Of a stretch of 64,000 nt of DNA, positions 50,429 through 60,711 are shown piece by piece; positions within the stretch are counted from its first letter, which is position 1, and each line of letters begins with the position of its first letter. Under the pieces are notes generated by a model. It worked only from the letters and a program-made list of their open reading frames with translations. It was not told the origin of the DNA and ran no database searches. The position numbers and the translations under genes are program-made. Origin of the DNA: PFJX01 sp964466195 (GTDB lineage Bacteria > Pseudomonadota > Gammaproteobacteria > Burkholderiales > Thiobacillaceae); the NCBI GenBank assembly GCA_964466195.1, contig CAYXMQ010000010.1, positions 1-64,000 on the forward strand, written 5' to 3'.

Positions 50429-53290
50429 ATGCCACGATTCGGCTTTTTCACCCGGCGCAGCGTGCAAGCTCAAGTGGCGCTGCTATTGCTGACCTGCGTG
50501 GTCCTGATGCTGCTGCTGGGCATGCTCGGCATGCGGGTGGCGATACAGCACTACCATGAGGACGTGGCCCGGCGCAGCCTTGAGGAAGCGGATACGCTGG
50601 TGAAAGACCGCTTGGGCAAACTGGGCAGTCGTCTGGAGCGGATGTCGCAACAACTGGCGACCGATAACGGCAATATCAATGCACTGAACATGATTTCGGT
50701 CTATGCCGATCCGGCGCACTACGACGCCCTGATCTTCGACACCGAAAAGCAGAAACTGGCGCATAAGCTGGGTACCATCACCAACACCATCCTTCATGGC
50801 AGCGCGGTCTTCCACGATGCGGCGGGCCGCATCGCCGCGTTGGCCCGCGATAGCGAAGAGGAGTCCATCGAAGCCTTTTCGACCTGGCAGGAGGGGGCGG
50901 AGCGCGTGCTGTACAGAACCGTCGGCAGCGGCGCCGGCTGGTCGCCCATGACCGGCGAGACCGCTTATCTGGCAGAAGGCTTCGAGTTCCACGACGATCA
51001 ACCCGGCGTGCATTTTCATGTCAAGCAGGGACATCTCTCGATGGCGGCCATGCAACCGGTGTTTCGACGGCTCGTCGACGGCGGTCGTCGGCGTGTCGGC
51101 TCGGTGACCGTCGCCGAGTATCTGGACGTGCGGTTTCTTGCCGATCTGAATCGCGTGGCGAATGCCTCGATCGGCATGGTGTTGAGCAAGGAACTGGCCT
51201 TAGGCCGACCGCCGGCAATGGCGAACGAGGCGGTTTTGGCGGCAGCCAGCCAGGGCGAATCGCCGCACGCGTTCGAACACTCGGGTGAGTTCATGCTGGT
51301 GCGCGGGCTGCAGGTCTACGGCGGCCAGCGCGTCGCCCTGATCTACACCTACAGCAAAGATGAGATGGACCGCATGATTCTGAGCCGTACCGGCGGCTTC
51401 CTCATCATCCTCAGCATTGCCGGTCTGCTGGTCGTTCCGTTTGGCATCTACCTGGCCCGGCGCACCCTTTCCGAGCCGGTCGCCCGGCTGATGCAGGATG
51501 TCGCCGCCATCAAGCTTGGCGACTATGCAACGCTGACGCCGCGCCAGAATGCACCGCTTGAGCTTGACGCCTTGTCCCAGTCATTCAGGGACATGGCGGA
51601 TGCACTGCGCCGGCGCGAGGACGAATTGCGGCTGTGGAGCAAGGTGATGGTGGAAAGCCGCGAGGGCATGATGATCACCGATGCGGACCATCGCATCGTG
51701 CGCGTGAATCGCGCCTTCACCGACATCACCGGTTTTTGCGCCGACGAGGCGATTGGGCGCACGCCGGAATTCATGGATGCCGACGCGATGGCCGCGGATT
51801 CGGCGACTGCCCGGCAGCAGATACTGGAGCAGAGCGGCCATTGGCAGGGCGAGGTGCGGGATCGGCGCAAGGATGGCTCGATCTATTCCAAGTGGCTGGC
51901 GATTTCCGCCGTCGCCGGCAGTTCCGGCGCCACCGAGCACTACGTGGCGATTTTTTCCGACATGTCGGAACACAAGGAGCGTGAGGAACGTATCCATTAC
52001 CTCGCCCACCATGACATCTTGACCGGCCTGCCCAACCGGCTGCTGCTGCATGACCGCGTAAACATGGCCATTCTGGATGCGCGCCGCCTGGATGAGAAAA
52101 TTGCGCTCCTGTTCATTGATCTGGACCGCTTCAAGAACATCAATGATTCGCTTGGTCATTCGGTCGGCGACCGTCTGCTGCAGGAGGTCGCCACGCGCCT
52201 CGGCCAGTCGCTGCGCGCCGCGGATACCGTTTGCCGGCTGGGGGGTGACGAGTTCGTCATTTCATTGGTGCATCTGCGCGACGCGCAGGACGCCGCGAGT
52301 GTGGCCGAAAAAGTGAAGCAGGCCATTTCGGCCCCGTTCGAACTGGACGATCGGCAACTTTCGATTACGCCCAGCATCGGTATCGCCGTGTTCCCCGACA
52401 ACGCCGAGGATGTCGAAGGCCTGATCCGCTGCGCGGATACGGCGATGTATCACGCCAAAGATCTGGGGCGCAATAATTACCAGTACTTCACACCGGCGAT
52501 GAACGCCGCCGTCGAGGAGCGGATGGCGCTGGAACACCAACTCCGGCAGGCGCTCGAACTGGGCCAGTTCCAGCTTTACTATCAGCCGCAAATAAACATC
52601 GTCGATGACCGCCTGGTGGGCGTCGAAGCGCTGATACGCTGGCGCCTTGCATCCGGCGAGCAGGTGTCGCCGGCGCGCTTCATTCCGGTGGCCGAGGAAA
52701 CCGGCCTGATCCTGCCGATCGGCGATTGGGTGCTGGCCGAGGCTTGCCGGCAGCGACGCCTCTGGACCGACAACGGCGTGCGGCACTTTCCTGTGGCCAT
52801 CAACTGCTCGGCCCTGCAGTTCCGTCAAGCCGGCTTTGGCGACAAGATCATCGAAGCCATCAAGGCCGCTGGCCTTGCCCCCGGCGATCTGGAACTGGAG
52901 CTCACCGAAAGCGTGGTGATGAGCGATCCCGAGGAAGTGCGCGTACTCATGGCCTCCCTACAGGAGGCCGGCGTGGCCCTGGCCATCGACGACTTCGGCA
53001 CCGGCTATTCCAGCCTTTCGTATCTCAAGCGTCTGCCGCTGTCCAAGCTCAAGATCGACGCCTCTTTCGTTCAAGGCATCACCACCGACGCCGCCGATTT
53101 GGCCATCGTGCGCGCCATCATCTCGCTGGGGCACAGCCTGAACTTGCGACTGGTGGCCGAAGGTGTGGAGGACGCGGACATGCTGAATATCTTGCGCGAG
53201 CACGGCTGCCAGATCGCGCAAGGCTATTACCACGCCCGGCCGATGCCGGCCGCGGAGCTTGAAGCCTGGCTGGGCAGTCGCCCAATCTGA
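50429..53290 (+). CDS. Sensor PAS-GGDEF-EAL c-di-GMP signalling protein
   Basis: Membrane-bound protein of 953 residues. TM1 (about 14-34); a large periplasmic region (about 40-315) of uncertain fold, perhaps Cache- or CHASE-like; TM2 (about 320-341); HAMP; PAS with AFTDITGFCADEAIGRTPEF; GGDEF with intact GGDEF at 605-609; EAL with EAL at 733-735 and DDFGTGYSSLSYLK. Both catalytic motifs look intact. Its ATG follows the binding-protein stop by one base, so translation is probably coupled and the two may form a ligand-sensing pair. Confidence 0.9.
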   Translation: MPRFGFFTRRSVQAQVALLLLTCVVLMLLLGMLGMRVAIQHYHEDVARRSLEEADTLVKDRLGKLGSRLERMSQQLATDNGNINALNMISVYADPAHYDALIFDTEKQKLAHKLGTITNTILHGSAVFHDAAGRIAALARDSEEESIEAFSTWQEGAERVLYRTVGSGAGWSPMTGETAYLAEGFEFHDDQPGVHFHVKQGHLSMAAMQPVFRRLVDGGRRRVGSVTVAEYLDVRFLADLNRVANASIGMVLSKELALGRPPAMANEAVLAAASQGESPHAFEHSGEFMLVRGLQVYGGQRVALIYTYSKDEMDRMILSRTGGFLIILSIAGLLVVPFGIYLARRTLSEPVARLMQDVAAIKLGDYATLTPRQNAPLELDALSQSFRDMADALRRREDELRLWSKVMVESREGMMITDADHRIVRVNRAFTDITGFCADEAIGRTPEFMDADAMAADSATARQQILEQSGHWQGEVRDRRKDGSIYSKWLAISAVAGSSGATEHYVAIFSDMSEHKEREERIHYLAHHDILTGLPNRLLLHDRVNMAILDARRLDEKIALLFIDLDRFKNINDSLGHSVGDRLLQEVATRLGQSLRAADTVCRLGGDEFVISLVHLRDAQDAASVAEKVKQAISAPFELDDRQLSITPSIGIAVFPDNAEDVEGLIRCADTAMYHAKDLGRNNYQYFTPAMNAAVEERMALEHQLRQALELGQFQLYYQPQINIVDDRLVGVEALIRWRLASGEQVSPARFIPVAEETGLILPIGDWVLAEACRQRRLWTDNGVRHFPVAINCSALQFRQAGFGDKIIEAIKAAGLAPGDLELELTESVVMSDPEEVRVLMASLQEAGVALAIDDFGTGYSSLSYLKRLPLSKLKIDASFVQGITTDAADLAIVRAIISLGHSLNLRLVAEGVEDADMLNILREHGCQIAQGYYHARPMPAAELEAWLGSRPI

Positions 53291-53421
53291 AGCCGCCAGG
53301 GACACGTAGTCGCTGTCCGTCAAAAAGATATTTTCAGGCCGGTGAGTATCGGGAGAATTATTTCGGACGCAAAGATTTTGACTGCCATAATTAGCATGAG
53401 AAATCAAGGGGAGGGTTGAAA

Positions 53422-54591
53422 ATGCGATGCCATTCCTTCATCTGTCTTCGATTCGTCCGCAGCGGGGTTCTGTTGTCGCTCGCTCTGCTTGCCGCCTGCA
53501 AGGAGGACGCAAAACCTGCCGCTCCGCCGCTCCCGGAAGTGCTGGTGCAAACGCTCTCCCCGCGCGACACGCCGTTGTCGATGGAAATCGTCGCCGAGGT
53601 CAAGGCTTTGCGCGAAGTCGAGCTCCGGCCGCGCGTCTCCGGCATGCTCATCAAACAGAATTTCAAGCCTGGACAGAAGGTGAAGGAGGGTGATCTGCTC
53701 TTCCTCATCGACCCGCGCGCCTACGACGAGGCCGTGATCGACGCCCACGCCAAGCTGGCCGAAGCCGAAGCCGTGCTCGCCCGGGCCCGTCAGGATGTCG
53801 CCCGATACCAACCCTTACTGCCCGACAATGCCATCCCTCGCCAGATTTACGATCAGGCTGTGGCCTTCGAGCAACAGAACACGGCGATCGTCCAGGCTCG
53901 CCGGGCGGCGCTCGGGAAGTCCCGAATCGATCGCTCCTACGCCGAGGTTCGCTCACCGGTTTCCGGCCAGATCGGTCTGCAGAAAATCGAAGTCGGCGCC
54001 CTTGCCAGCGCCGGCCAGAGCGTACTCGCCACGGTCTCCACGCTTGATCCGGTGGTCGCCTATTTCAGCATTCCTGAAACCGACTACATCATCTTTGCCC
54101 GCCGCTTTGAGAACAAACCGCGTGAAAGTCCTGTGCCGGTCGAGCTGATCCTGGCCGATGGCAGCACCTACAACCAGCCCGGCCGTATCGACTTTGCCGA
54201 TCGGGCCCTCAACCCGGCAACCGGCACGCTGAAGCTGCGCGCCCTCTTCCCCAACCCAAACGGCCTGCTTCGCCCGGGCATGAACACCCGCGTTCGTTTC
54301 GTCTATGAAGTCGCCCGGAACGCCATTCTGGTACCGCAAAAGGCGGTCACCGAAATGCTCAGCAAACAATTCGCCACGGTGGTCATCGCCGGCGACAAGG
54401 TGGAACAACGGGCGATCCGCACAGGCGTCCGGCTCGGCGACCAGTGGGTCGTCGAAGCAGGCCTGAAGTCCGGCGAACGCATCGTGGTCGAAGGCTTGCA
54501 GAAGACACGCCCAGGCGCGCAGGTCAAACCTGTCGCTCTTGAGCCGCCGGAGCCGGACTCCGGAGGGAAACCCGCCGCAATCAATCGGTAA
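53422..54591 (+). CDS. RND efflux periplasmic adaptor lipoprotein
   Basis: Membrane-fusion protein of 389 residues, MexA/AcrA type. Lipobox LAAC at about 26-29; lipoyl-like halves with VELRPRVSGMLIKQNFKPGQ and SPVSGQIGLQKIEVGALAS; hairpin helices between; then the beta-barrel and membrane-proximal domains with NTRVRFVYEVARNAILVPQKAV. ATG at 53422 is preferred over a TTG two codons upstream because GGGGAGGG (53408-53415) then has normal spacing. First gene of a three-gene pump operon; no regulator gene is adjacent. Confidence 0.93.
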   Translation: MRCHSFICLRFVRSGVLLSLALLAACKEDAKPAAPPLPEVLVQTLSPRDTPLSMEIVAEVKALREVELRPRVSGMLIKQNFKPGQKVKEGDLLFLIDPRAYDEAVIDAHAKLAEAEAVLARARQDVARYQPLLPDNAIPRQIYDQAVAFEQQNTAIVQARRAALGKSRIDRSYAEVRSPVSGQIGLQKIEVGALASAGQSVLATVSTLDPVVAYFSIPETDYIIFARRFENKPRESPVPVELILADGSTYNQPGRIDFADRALNPATGTLKLRALFPNPNGLLRPGMNTRVRFVYEVARNAILVPQKAVTEMLSKQFATVVIAGDKVEQRAIRTGVRLGDQWVVEAGLKSGERIVVEGLQKTRPGAQVKPVALEPPEPDSGGKPAAINR

Positions 54592-54600
54592 GGGGGCGGT

Positions 54601-57600
54601 ATGGCCAAATTCTTCATCGATCGACCGGTCTTCGCCATCGTCGCGGCCATCGTGCTGCTGCTGGCCGGCATCATCGCCGGGTTCGGCCTGCCGATCGCCC
54701 AGTATCCGCAGATCACCCTGCCCACCATCCGCGTCGCCGCGGTCTACCCCGGCGCCAGCGCCGAAGTGGTGGAGCAAGCGGTCGCGCAGCCGATCGAGGA
54801 ACAGGTCAACGGCGTCGAGGGCATGCTCTACATGACCTCCAGCTCCTCCGGCAACGGCGTGTACAACCTGGACATCACCTTCGGCCTCGAAAGCAACGCC
54901 GACATCGCCGCCGTGCAGGTACAGAACCGCGCCGCGCAGGCCAGCGCCCGGCTGCCGGGCAAGGTGATCAACAGCGGCATCACGACCCGGAAGCAGACGC
55001 CGGATACGCTGATGTATGTCGCGCTGGTTTCGCCCCAGGGAAGCTACGATGAACTGTTCCTGGCCAATTACGCGTCGATCAACATCGTCGAGACGCTGAA
55101 ACGGGTCAAGGGGGTCGGCAACGTGCAATTGTTCGGCGCCGAGTTCGGCATGCGCCTGTGGCTGCGGCCCGACCGCATGGCCAATCTCGACATCACCCCG
55201 ACCGACATCTATCGGGCCATCCAGGAACAGAACACGCAAGCCCCGGCCGGCATGGTCGGCCAGTTGCCCGCGCCGAAGACGCAGCAGTTTCAGTACGGCG
55301 TCGAGGTCCGCGGCCGGCTCTCCGAGACGAGCGAATTCGAGAACATCATCGTTCGCGCCAAACCGGACGGCTCCTTCGTTCGCGTGGGCGACGTCGCGCG
55401 TATCGAGCTCGGCGCCAAGGACTACACCTTCCAGTCGAAGCTGAACGGCCGCCCGGCCGCCGCCTTTTCGATCAATCTGACGCCGGATGCCAGCGCGCTG
55501 GAAACGGCCGAACTGATCCGGCAGCGCCTGGAGGACGTGGCCAAATCCTTCCCGAGCGACCTGGCCTACGACATGGTGCTCGACAACACCGTCTTCGTGA
55601 AAGCGTCGCTGAAAGAGGTGGTGAATACCTTCTTCGAAGCCTTGCTGCTGGTACTGATCGTCGTCTTCCTGTTCCTGCAGAACTGGCGGGCCACAGCGAT
55701 TCCGATGCTCGCGGTCCCGGTCTCCCTGGTCGGCACCTTCGCCGTATTCACGCTGCTCGGCTTCACCATCAACACGCTGACGCTGTTCGGCATGGTGCTG
55801 GCCATCGGCATCGTCGTCGATGACGCGATCGTCGTCGTCGAGGCGGTCGAACACCATATGGCGCAGGGCCTGAACGCACGCGATGCGACGATCAAGGCGA
55901 TGCAGGAAGTCTCGGGTCCGGTCATGGCCATCGCGCTGATTCTTGCCGCCGTCTTCGTCCCGGTCGCCTTTCTCGGCGGCATCGCCGGCGTGATGTACAA
56001 GCAGTTCGCCATCACGGTGGCGGTGTCGACAATGCTTTCCGCCTTCGTCGCGCTGTCGCTGACACCGGCGCTGTGCGCCCTGCTGCTCAAGCCGAAAACC
56101 GAAAGCCACGGCCCGCTCGCCCGCTTCTTCGCCGCCTTCAACCGCCAGTTCGGCCGTCTGACCGAAGGCTACGGCCAGGGTGTGGGGAGCTTGATCCGCC
56201 GAATGCTGTTTACGTTGCTGCTGCTGGGCAGCCTGATCGCCGCCGCCTTTGGCTTGATGAACAAGGTTCCGGGCGGCTTCGTGCCGCCGGAAGACCAGGG
56301 CTATTTCATCGGCAGCGTCCAGTTGCCCGCCGCCGCCTCGCTGAACCGCACCGCCACGGTGACCGAAAAGGTCGATGCCATCCTGACCGGTATCCCCGGC
56401 ATGGAAAAGCGCCTGATCATCAACGGCTACAACGTACTGAATGGCGTCACCCAATCCGACAGCGCCCTGTTCGTCGCCAAGCTGAAGCCATGGGGGGAGC
56501 GCACGGCGCCGGAAGAACAGTTGAAATCGATCATCCTGGCGACCTATCGGCAGGTATCTCGGCTGCCGGAAGCCGTCGTACTCGCCTTCAACCCGCCGCC
56601 GATTCCCGGTCTCGGCTCGACCGGCGGCTTTTCGTTCAAGCTGCAGGACCGTACCGGAGGCACACCGGCGGAACTGGCGAAGGTGGCCGACGACCTCATC
56701 GCCGCCACCCGCCAGCGACCGGAAATCGGCGGCCTCTATTCCAAGTTCGATCCCAAGACCCCGGCCTACCGGCTGGAACTCGACCGCGAAAAAGCCAAGA
56801 AACTCGGCGTGCCGATCTCCGATATCACCCATGCGCTGCAGACCTTTCTCGGCGGCCTCAACATCAACGACTTCAGCCGCTTCGGCCGCACCTACAAGGT
56901 GACGATGCAAGCCGAGCCGGAGTTCCGCGGCGACATACAGGACGTCGGGCGGTTCCATGTACGCAATGGCGACGGCCTGATGATCCCGCTCTCCACGCTG
57001 GTCAAGCCGGTGCCGATCAGCGCGCCGACCGTAACCCAGCGCTACAACCTGTACCGGACCGCCGAACTGGGCGGGGATGCCGCGCCCGGCTACAGTTCGG
57101 GCGCCGCCATCCAGGCCATGGAAGAAGTGGCCGCCCAGGCGCTGCCGCCCGGCTACGGCTACGAGTGGTCCGGCATCAGCCTGCAGGAAAAGCAGTCAGC
57201 CGGCCAAGCGCCGATCGTCTTCGGCATGGCCATTCTCTTCGTCTTCCTCTTTCTCGCCGCACTGTACGAAAGCTGGGCCGTGCCCTTCGCGGTGCTGTTC
57301 GCCGTGCCGCTCGGCCTATTGGGCGCCATGCTCGGACTCTGGCTGACCGAGCTCAGCAACAACATCTACGCGCAGATCGGCCTGATCCTGCTGATCGGCC
57401 TGGCGGCCAAGAATGCCATCCTGATCGTCGAGTTCGCCAAGATGAAGCGCGATGCCGGCGAAGATGCGGTCAGCGCCGCGATCGGGGCCGCCAAACTGCG
57501 TTTACGCCCGATCATCATGACCTCCTTCGCGTTCATCCTCGGCGTCGTACCGCTCATTCTCGCCTCCGGCGCCGGCGCGGCATCGCGGGTCTCGATGGGT

Positions 57601-57735
57601 ATCACGGTCTTTTCCGGCATGCTGGCCGCGACGCTGCTCGCCATCTTCATCGTGCCGGTTCTGTTCGTCGCCGTCGACCGCATGGTCGCCCGCTTCTCGC
57701 GAACAACCGTCGTTCAGCGGGAGGAGCGGCCATGA
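54601..57735 (+). CDS. RND efflux permease (HAE1 family)
   Basis: Proton-driven inner-membrane transporter of 1044 residues, AcrB/MexB length. Seen: FFIDRPVFAIVAAIVLLLAG at the N terminus, QYPQITLPTIRV, the TM4 proton-relay segment GIVVDDAIVVVEAVEHHM with two Asp, FLGGIAGVMYKQFAIT and GLAAKNAILIVEFAKM in TM10. The family exports drugs, bile salts or solvents; this substrate is unknown. Starts nine bases after the adaptor gene and overlaps the outer-membrane gene by four bases. Confidence 0.95.
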   Translation: MAKFFIDRPVFAIVAAIVLLLAGIIAGFGLPIAQYPQITLPTIRVAAVYPGASAEVVEQAVAQPIEEQVNGVEGMLYMTSSSSGNGVYNLDITFGLESNADIAAVQVQNRAAQASARLPGKVINSGITTRKQTPDTLMYVALVSPQGSYDELFLANYASINIVETLKRVKGVGNVQLFGAEFGMRLWLRPDRMANLDITPTDIYRAIQEQNTQAPAGMVGQLPAPKTQQFQYGVEVRGRLSETSEFENIIVRAKPDGSFVRVGDVARIELGAKDYTFQSKLNGRPAAAFSINLTPDASALETAELIRQRLEDVAKSFPSDLAYDMVLDNTVFVKASLKEVVNTFFEALLLVLIVVFLFLQNWRATAIPMLAVPVSLVGTFAVFTLLGFTINTLTLFGMVLAIGIVVDDAIVVVEAVEHHMAQGLNARDATIKAMQEVSGPVMAIALILAAVFVPVAFLGGIAGVMYKQFAITVAVSTMLSAFVALSLTPALCALLLKPKTESHGPLARFFAAFNRQFGRLTEGYGQGVGSLIRRMLFTLLLLGSLIAAAFGLMNKVPGGFVPPEDQGYFIGSVQLPAAASLNRTATVTEKVDAILTGIPGMEKRLIINGYNVLNGVTQSDSALFVAKLKPWGERTAPEEQLKSIILATYRQVSRLPEAVVLAFNPPPIPGLGSTGGFSFKLQDRTGGTPAELAKVADDLIAATRQRPEIGGLYSKFDPKTPAYRLELDREKAKKLGVPISDITHALQTFLGGLNINDFSRFGRTYKVTMQAEPEFRGDIQDVGRFHVRNGDGLMIPLSTLVKPVPISAPTVTQRYNLYRTAELGGDAAPGYSSGAAIQAMEEVAAQALPPGYGYEWSGISLQEKQSAGQAPIVFGMAILFVFLFLAALYESWAVPFAVLFAVPLGLLGAMLGLWLTELSNNIYAQIGLILLIGLAAKNAILIVEFAKMKRDAGEDAVSAAIGAAKLRLRPIIMTSFAFILGVVPLILASGAGAASRVSMGITVFSGMLAATLLAIFIVPVLFVAVDRMVARFSRTTVVQREERP

Positions 57736-59117
57736 CGCGCTACCTGAGTCGCGCCGTCGTCGCATCGTTGACCTTGCTCGCCGGCTGCGTCGTCGGCCCG
57801 GATTACCGACGTCCAGCCGTCGACCTGCCCGAAAGCTACCGCGGCACGGTCAAGCAGGCCGCCGGCCAGCCGGCGCTGTCCGAATTGCACTGGCGAGCAG
57901 TGTTTACCGACCCGCCGCTGCAGAAGGCGATCGAGGAGGCTCTGGCCGCCGGCCCCGATGCCCTGCTCGCCGTTGCCCGCCTGCGCGAGGCGGAGGCCCT
58001 GGCCGGAGTCGCCCGTGCACCGCTGCAACCGCAAGCCTCGCTGTCGCTGAACACCTCGGCCACGGCCCGCCAGCCTGGCGACAGCTTGACCTCAACCTAT
58101 CTCGGCGCAGCCGGCGTCTCCTGGGAAATCGATCTCTGGGGCCGTTATCGCCGGGCCAGCGAAGCCGCCCAGGCCGAGATGCTGGCCAGCGCCGAAGCCC
58201 GGCATGGCATCAACGCCTCGCTGGTCGGCGCAGTCGCCAACTACTATTACCAGCTGGCCGCTTTGCGCGATATCCATGCCGTAACGGCGCACGCCGCAGA
58301 CAATCAGCGCGAAGTGCTGCGGCTGGTGAAGCGCCTCTCCGCCGCCGGCATCGCTTCGGCGGCCGAAGAGCGCCAGCAGGAAAGCGCGCTCGGCGCTACG
58401 GAAGCCCGCCTACCGGCGTTACGCCTGCAGATCGCCGAAACCGAAAACGCGCTGTCGGTGCTGCTTGGCCGCCACCCGGGCGCCTTGGTATTCGACACGC
58501 CGCCGACGCTCGGCCTGCCCAATTTCATCCCCCCCGGCCTGCCGTCGGCGCTGATCGAACGCCGCCCTGATATCCGCCAAGCCGAGGCCAGGCTGGCGGC
58601 CGCCAACGCACGGGTGGGCGAAGCCAAGGCCCTGTTCTTCCCCAAACTGTCGCTGACCGCCATTTTCGGCGGCGTCAGCACCAGCCTCGGCGACGTGGTC
58701 AATGGCAGCGCCGCGACGGTGGCATCCATAGGCCCCAATCTGCTGCAGCCGTTGTATGCCGGCGGCCAATTAGTTTTCAATCGGGAAGCCGCGCAAGCTC
58801 GGCTGGAACAAGGCCTGATCAACTACCGCAAGACCGTGCTTAGCGCCCTCGGCGAGGTGGCCAGCGCACTGGCGGCCTACGATGCCAGCGCCGAGTTGCT
58901 GTACATCCAAGACCGGCGCGTCGACGCCTCGCGTGAAGCCATGCGCCTGGCCGAGCTGCGTTTCCGAGCCGGCACCACCAGTTTCCTCGAAGTGCTCGAC
59001 GCGCAGCGCCAATTGCTTGCCGCTGAAACCGAGCAGGCTCAGAGCCTGCTCGACAGGCGCGCCAGCCTGATCCGGGTCTACCTGGCGCTTGGCGGCGGCT
59101 GGCAGGAAAAGAAATAA
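57732..59117 (+). CDS. Outer-membrane efflux lipoprotein (OprM/NodT family)
   Basis: TolC-like channel lipoprotein of 461 residues. Lipobox LAGC at about 15-18, VGPDYRRP directly after it, then two outer membrane efflux repeats with SWEIDLWGRYRRASEAA and FPKLSLTAIFGGVS, and RRPDIRQAEARLAAANARVGEAKA between. Starts in an ATGA overlap with the permease gene, completing an adaptor-pump-channel operon. Confidence 0.94.
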   Translation: MTRYLSRAVVASLTLLAGCVVGPDYRRPAVDLPESYRGTVKQAAGQPALSELHWRAVFTDPPLQKAIEEALAAGPDALLAVARLREAEALAGVARAPLQPQASLSLNTSATARQPGDSLTSTYLGAAGVSWEIDLWGRYRRASEAAQAEMLASAEARHGINASLVGAVANYYYQLAALRDIHAVTAHAADNQREVLRLVKRLSAAGIASAAEERQQESALGATEARLPALRLQIAETENALSVLLGRHPGALVFDTPPTLGLPNFIPPGLPSALIERRPDIRQAEARLAAANARVGEAKALFFPKLSLTAIFGGVSTSLGDVVNGSAATVASIGPNLLQPLYAGGQLVFNREAAQARLEQGLINYRKTVLSALGEVASALAAYDASAELLYIQDRRVDASREAMRLAELRFRAGTTSFLEVLDAQRQLLAAETEQAQSLLDRRASLIRVYLALGGGWQEKK

Positions 59118-59179
59118 CCGCGCGTCCGGCGGCGAAAGCCAGGTACCGGCATTGGGTGCGGCGGCCGTGTGCGCGGGGC

Positions 59180-60679
59180 CTACTTCTTCTGCCCGGCCAG
59201 TTTCTCGTACAACTGGCCCAGGTTGAGTTGCGCCTTGGCGTAACCCTGATCGGCCGATTTCTGGAACCAGGCCAGCGCTTCGGCTTCGCTCTTTTCGACG
59301 CCGACGCCGTCGCGGTAGAGCACGCCCAGATTGTGCTGCGCGACCTTGTCGCCGGCTTCGGCCGCCTTGCGATACCACTTGGCGGCAGCGGCCGGGTCTT
59401 TAACCACGCCCTTGCCCTGCTCGAAAATCACGCCGAGATTGTTCTGCGCGGCGATGTCGTTGGCTTCCGCCGCCTTGCTCAGCCAGGCCACGGCTTCTTC
59501 CGCCTTGCCGGCCTTGTGCAACAGCCAGCCCAGACGGCTTTGCGCGGCAGCGACATTCTTGTCGGCGGCCTGGCGATACCACTGCGCCGCTTCGGCTTCG
59601 TTCTTTTCGCCGCCCTGCCCCTGTTCGGCCATCAGTCCCAGGTTGTACCAGGCCAGCGGCTCGTTCTGCGCGGCGGCCTTGAGGAACCAGGCGCGCGCCT
59701 GCGCGGCATCGGCGGCGACGCCCTGGCCTTCGCGGTAGAGGCGGCCGAGGTTGTTCTGTGCGGTGGCGTCATTGCCGGCCGCCGCGCGCTGATACCAGCT
59801 CAGCGCGGCGGCCAGATCGGCTTTGCCGATCGCTCCGGTTTCATGCAGCCAGCCCAGATGCGTGGCAGCGCCGGCATCGCCGGCTTCGGCCGCCATCCGG
59901 AACCAGCGGGCGGCTTCGGTCATGTTCTTCGGTATGCCCTGGCCCTTTTCGAACATCCAGGCCAAACGGCTTTGCGAGGCGACATGGCCCTGGCTGCCGG
60001 CTAGCGCCATCCAGTTGGCGGCAGCCAGAAAATCCTGCTTCACGCCGCCAAGGCCCTCCTTGTAGATCAGGCCCAGGTTGCCCTGTGCTTCGGCATTGCC
60101 GGCTTCGGCAGCTTTGGTGAACCATTTCACCGCTTCGGGGTAGTCGACCTTCACGCCCTGGCCGTAGGCGTATTTGATGCCCATGTTGTTCTGCGCCGGC
60201 ACGTCGCCCAGCTCCGCCGCCTTCAGCGTCCAGAATGCGGCCAGTTCGAGGCTGACCGGCACGCCCATGCCTTTTTCATGCATCAAGGCCAGTTGCGATT
60301 GGGCGGCGGCCAGATTGAGTTCGGCGGCGCCGGTCATCAGCTTGGCGGCGCGTTCGGCATCCGGCGTGACGCCCTGGCCCTTGAGGAACAGCAGTCCCAG
60401 GTTGTAAAGGCCGGTCGGTTCGTTCTGCAAAGCGGCGCGCTCGTACCATTTGGCGGCTTCGCCGATATCCTTGCCGACGCCTAGGCCCTGTTCGAACAGC
60501 CAGCCCATTTTGGTCTGCGCTTCGGCATCGCCGGCATTGGCCGCCATCTGGTAATAGCGCAAAGCCATCTGCATGGCCAGCATCGGGTCGGGCAGCGGCG
60601 GCGTCGGCAGCACCGGACCGGCTGCCGACAACGGGACGCTATGCAAGGCAAGGACTAGGGTGAGGGCTCGCAATTTCAT
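59180..60679 (-). CDS. Exported SEL1-repeat protein
   Basis: Protein of 499 residues with a signal peptide (LTLVLALHSVPLSAAG) and about twelve SEL1-like tetratrico repeats of 36 residues covering 40-495, each with the pattern A..WY.KAA..G...AQ.NLG..Y..G.GV. Repeats such as QNNLGVIFEQGKGV and QHNLGVLYRDGVGV are clear. It should be a periplasmic protein-binding scaffold. It lies 32 bases after tonB, as the last gene of exbB-exbD-tonB-sel1. Confidence 0.9.
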   Translation of the reverse strand: MKLRALTLVLALHSVPLSAAGPVLPTPPLPDPMLAMQMALRYYQMAANAGDAEAQTKMGWLFEQGLGVGKDIGEAAKWYERAALQNEPTGLYNLGLLFLKGQGVTPDAERAAKLMTGAAELNLAAAQSQLALMHEKGMGVPVSLELAAFWTLKAAELGDVPAQNNMGIKYAYGQGVKVDYPEAVKWFTKAAEAGNAEAQGNLGLIYKEGLGGVKQDFLAAANWMALAGSQGHVASQSRLAWMFEKGQGIPKNMTEAARWFRMAAEAGDAGAATHLGWLHETGAIGKADLAAALSWYQRAAAGNDATAQNNLGRLYREGQGVAADAAQARAWFLKAAAQNEPLAWYNLGLMAEQGQGGEKNEAEAAQWYRQAADKNVAAAQSRLGWLLHKAGKAEEAVAWLSKAAEANDIAAQNNLGVIFEQGKGVVKDPAAAAKWYRKAAEAGDKVAQHNLGVLYRDGVGVEKSEAEALAWFQKSADQGYAKAQLNLGQLYEKLAGQKK

Positions 60680-60711
60680 GGCGGTTCCTTTTCAGCGGTA
60701 CGAAGTTGAAT

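Noticed and set aside
53953..56958. 1001-codon minus-strand open frame opposite the RND adaptor and permease
   Set aside because: The antisense product is rich in Arg, Gly and His with no domain; the plus strand carries the pump motifs.
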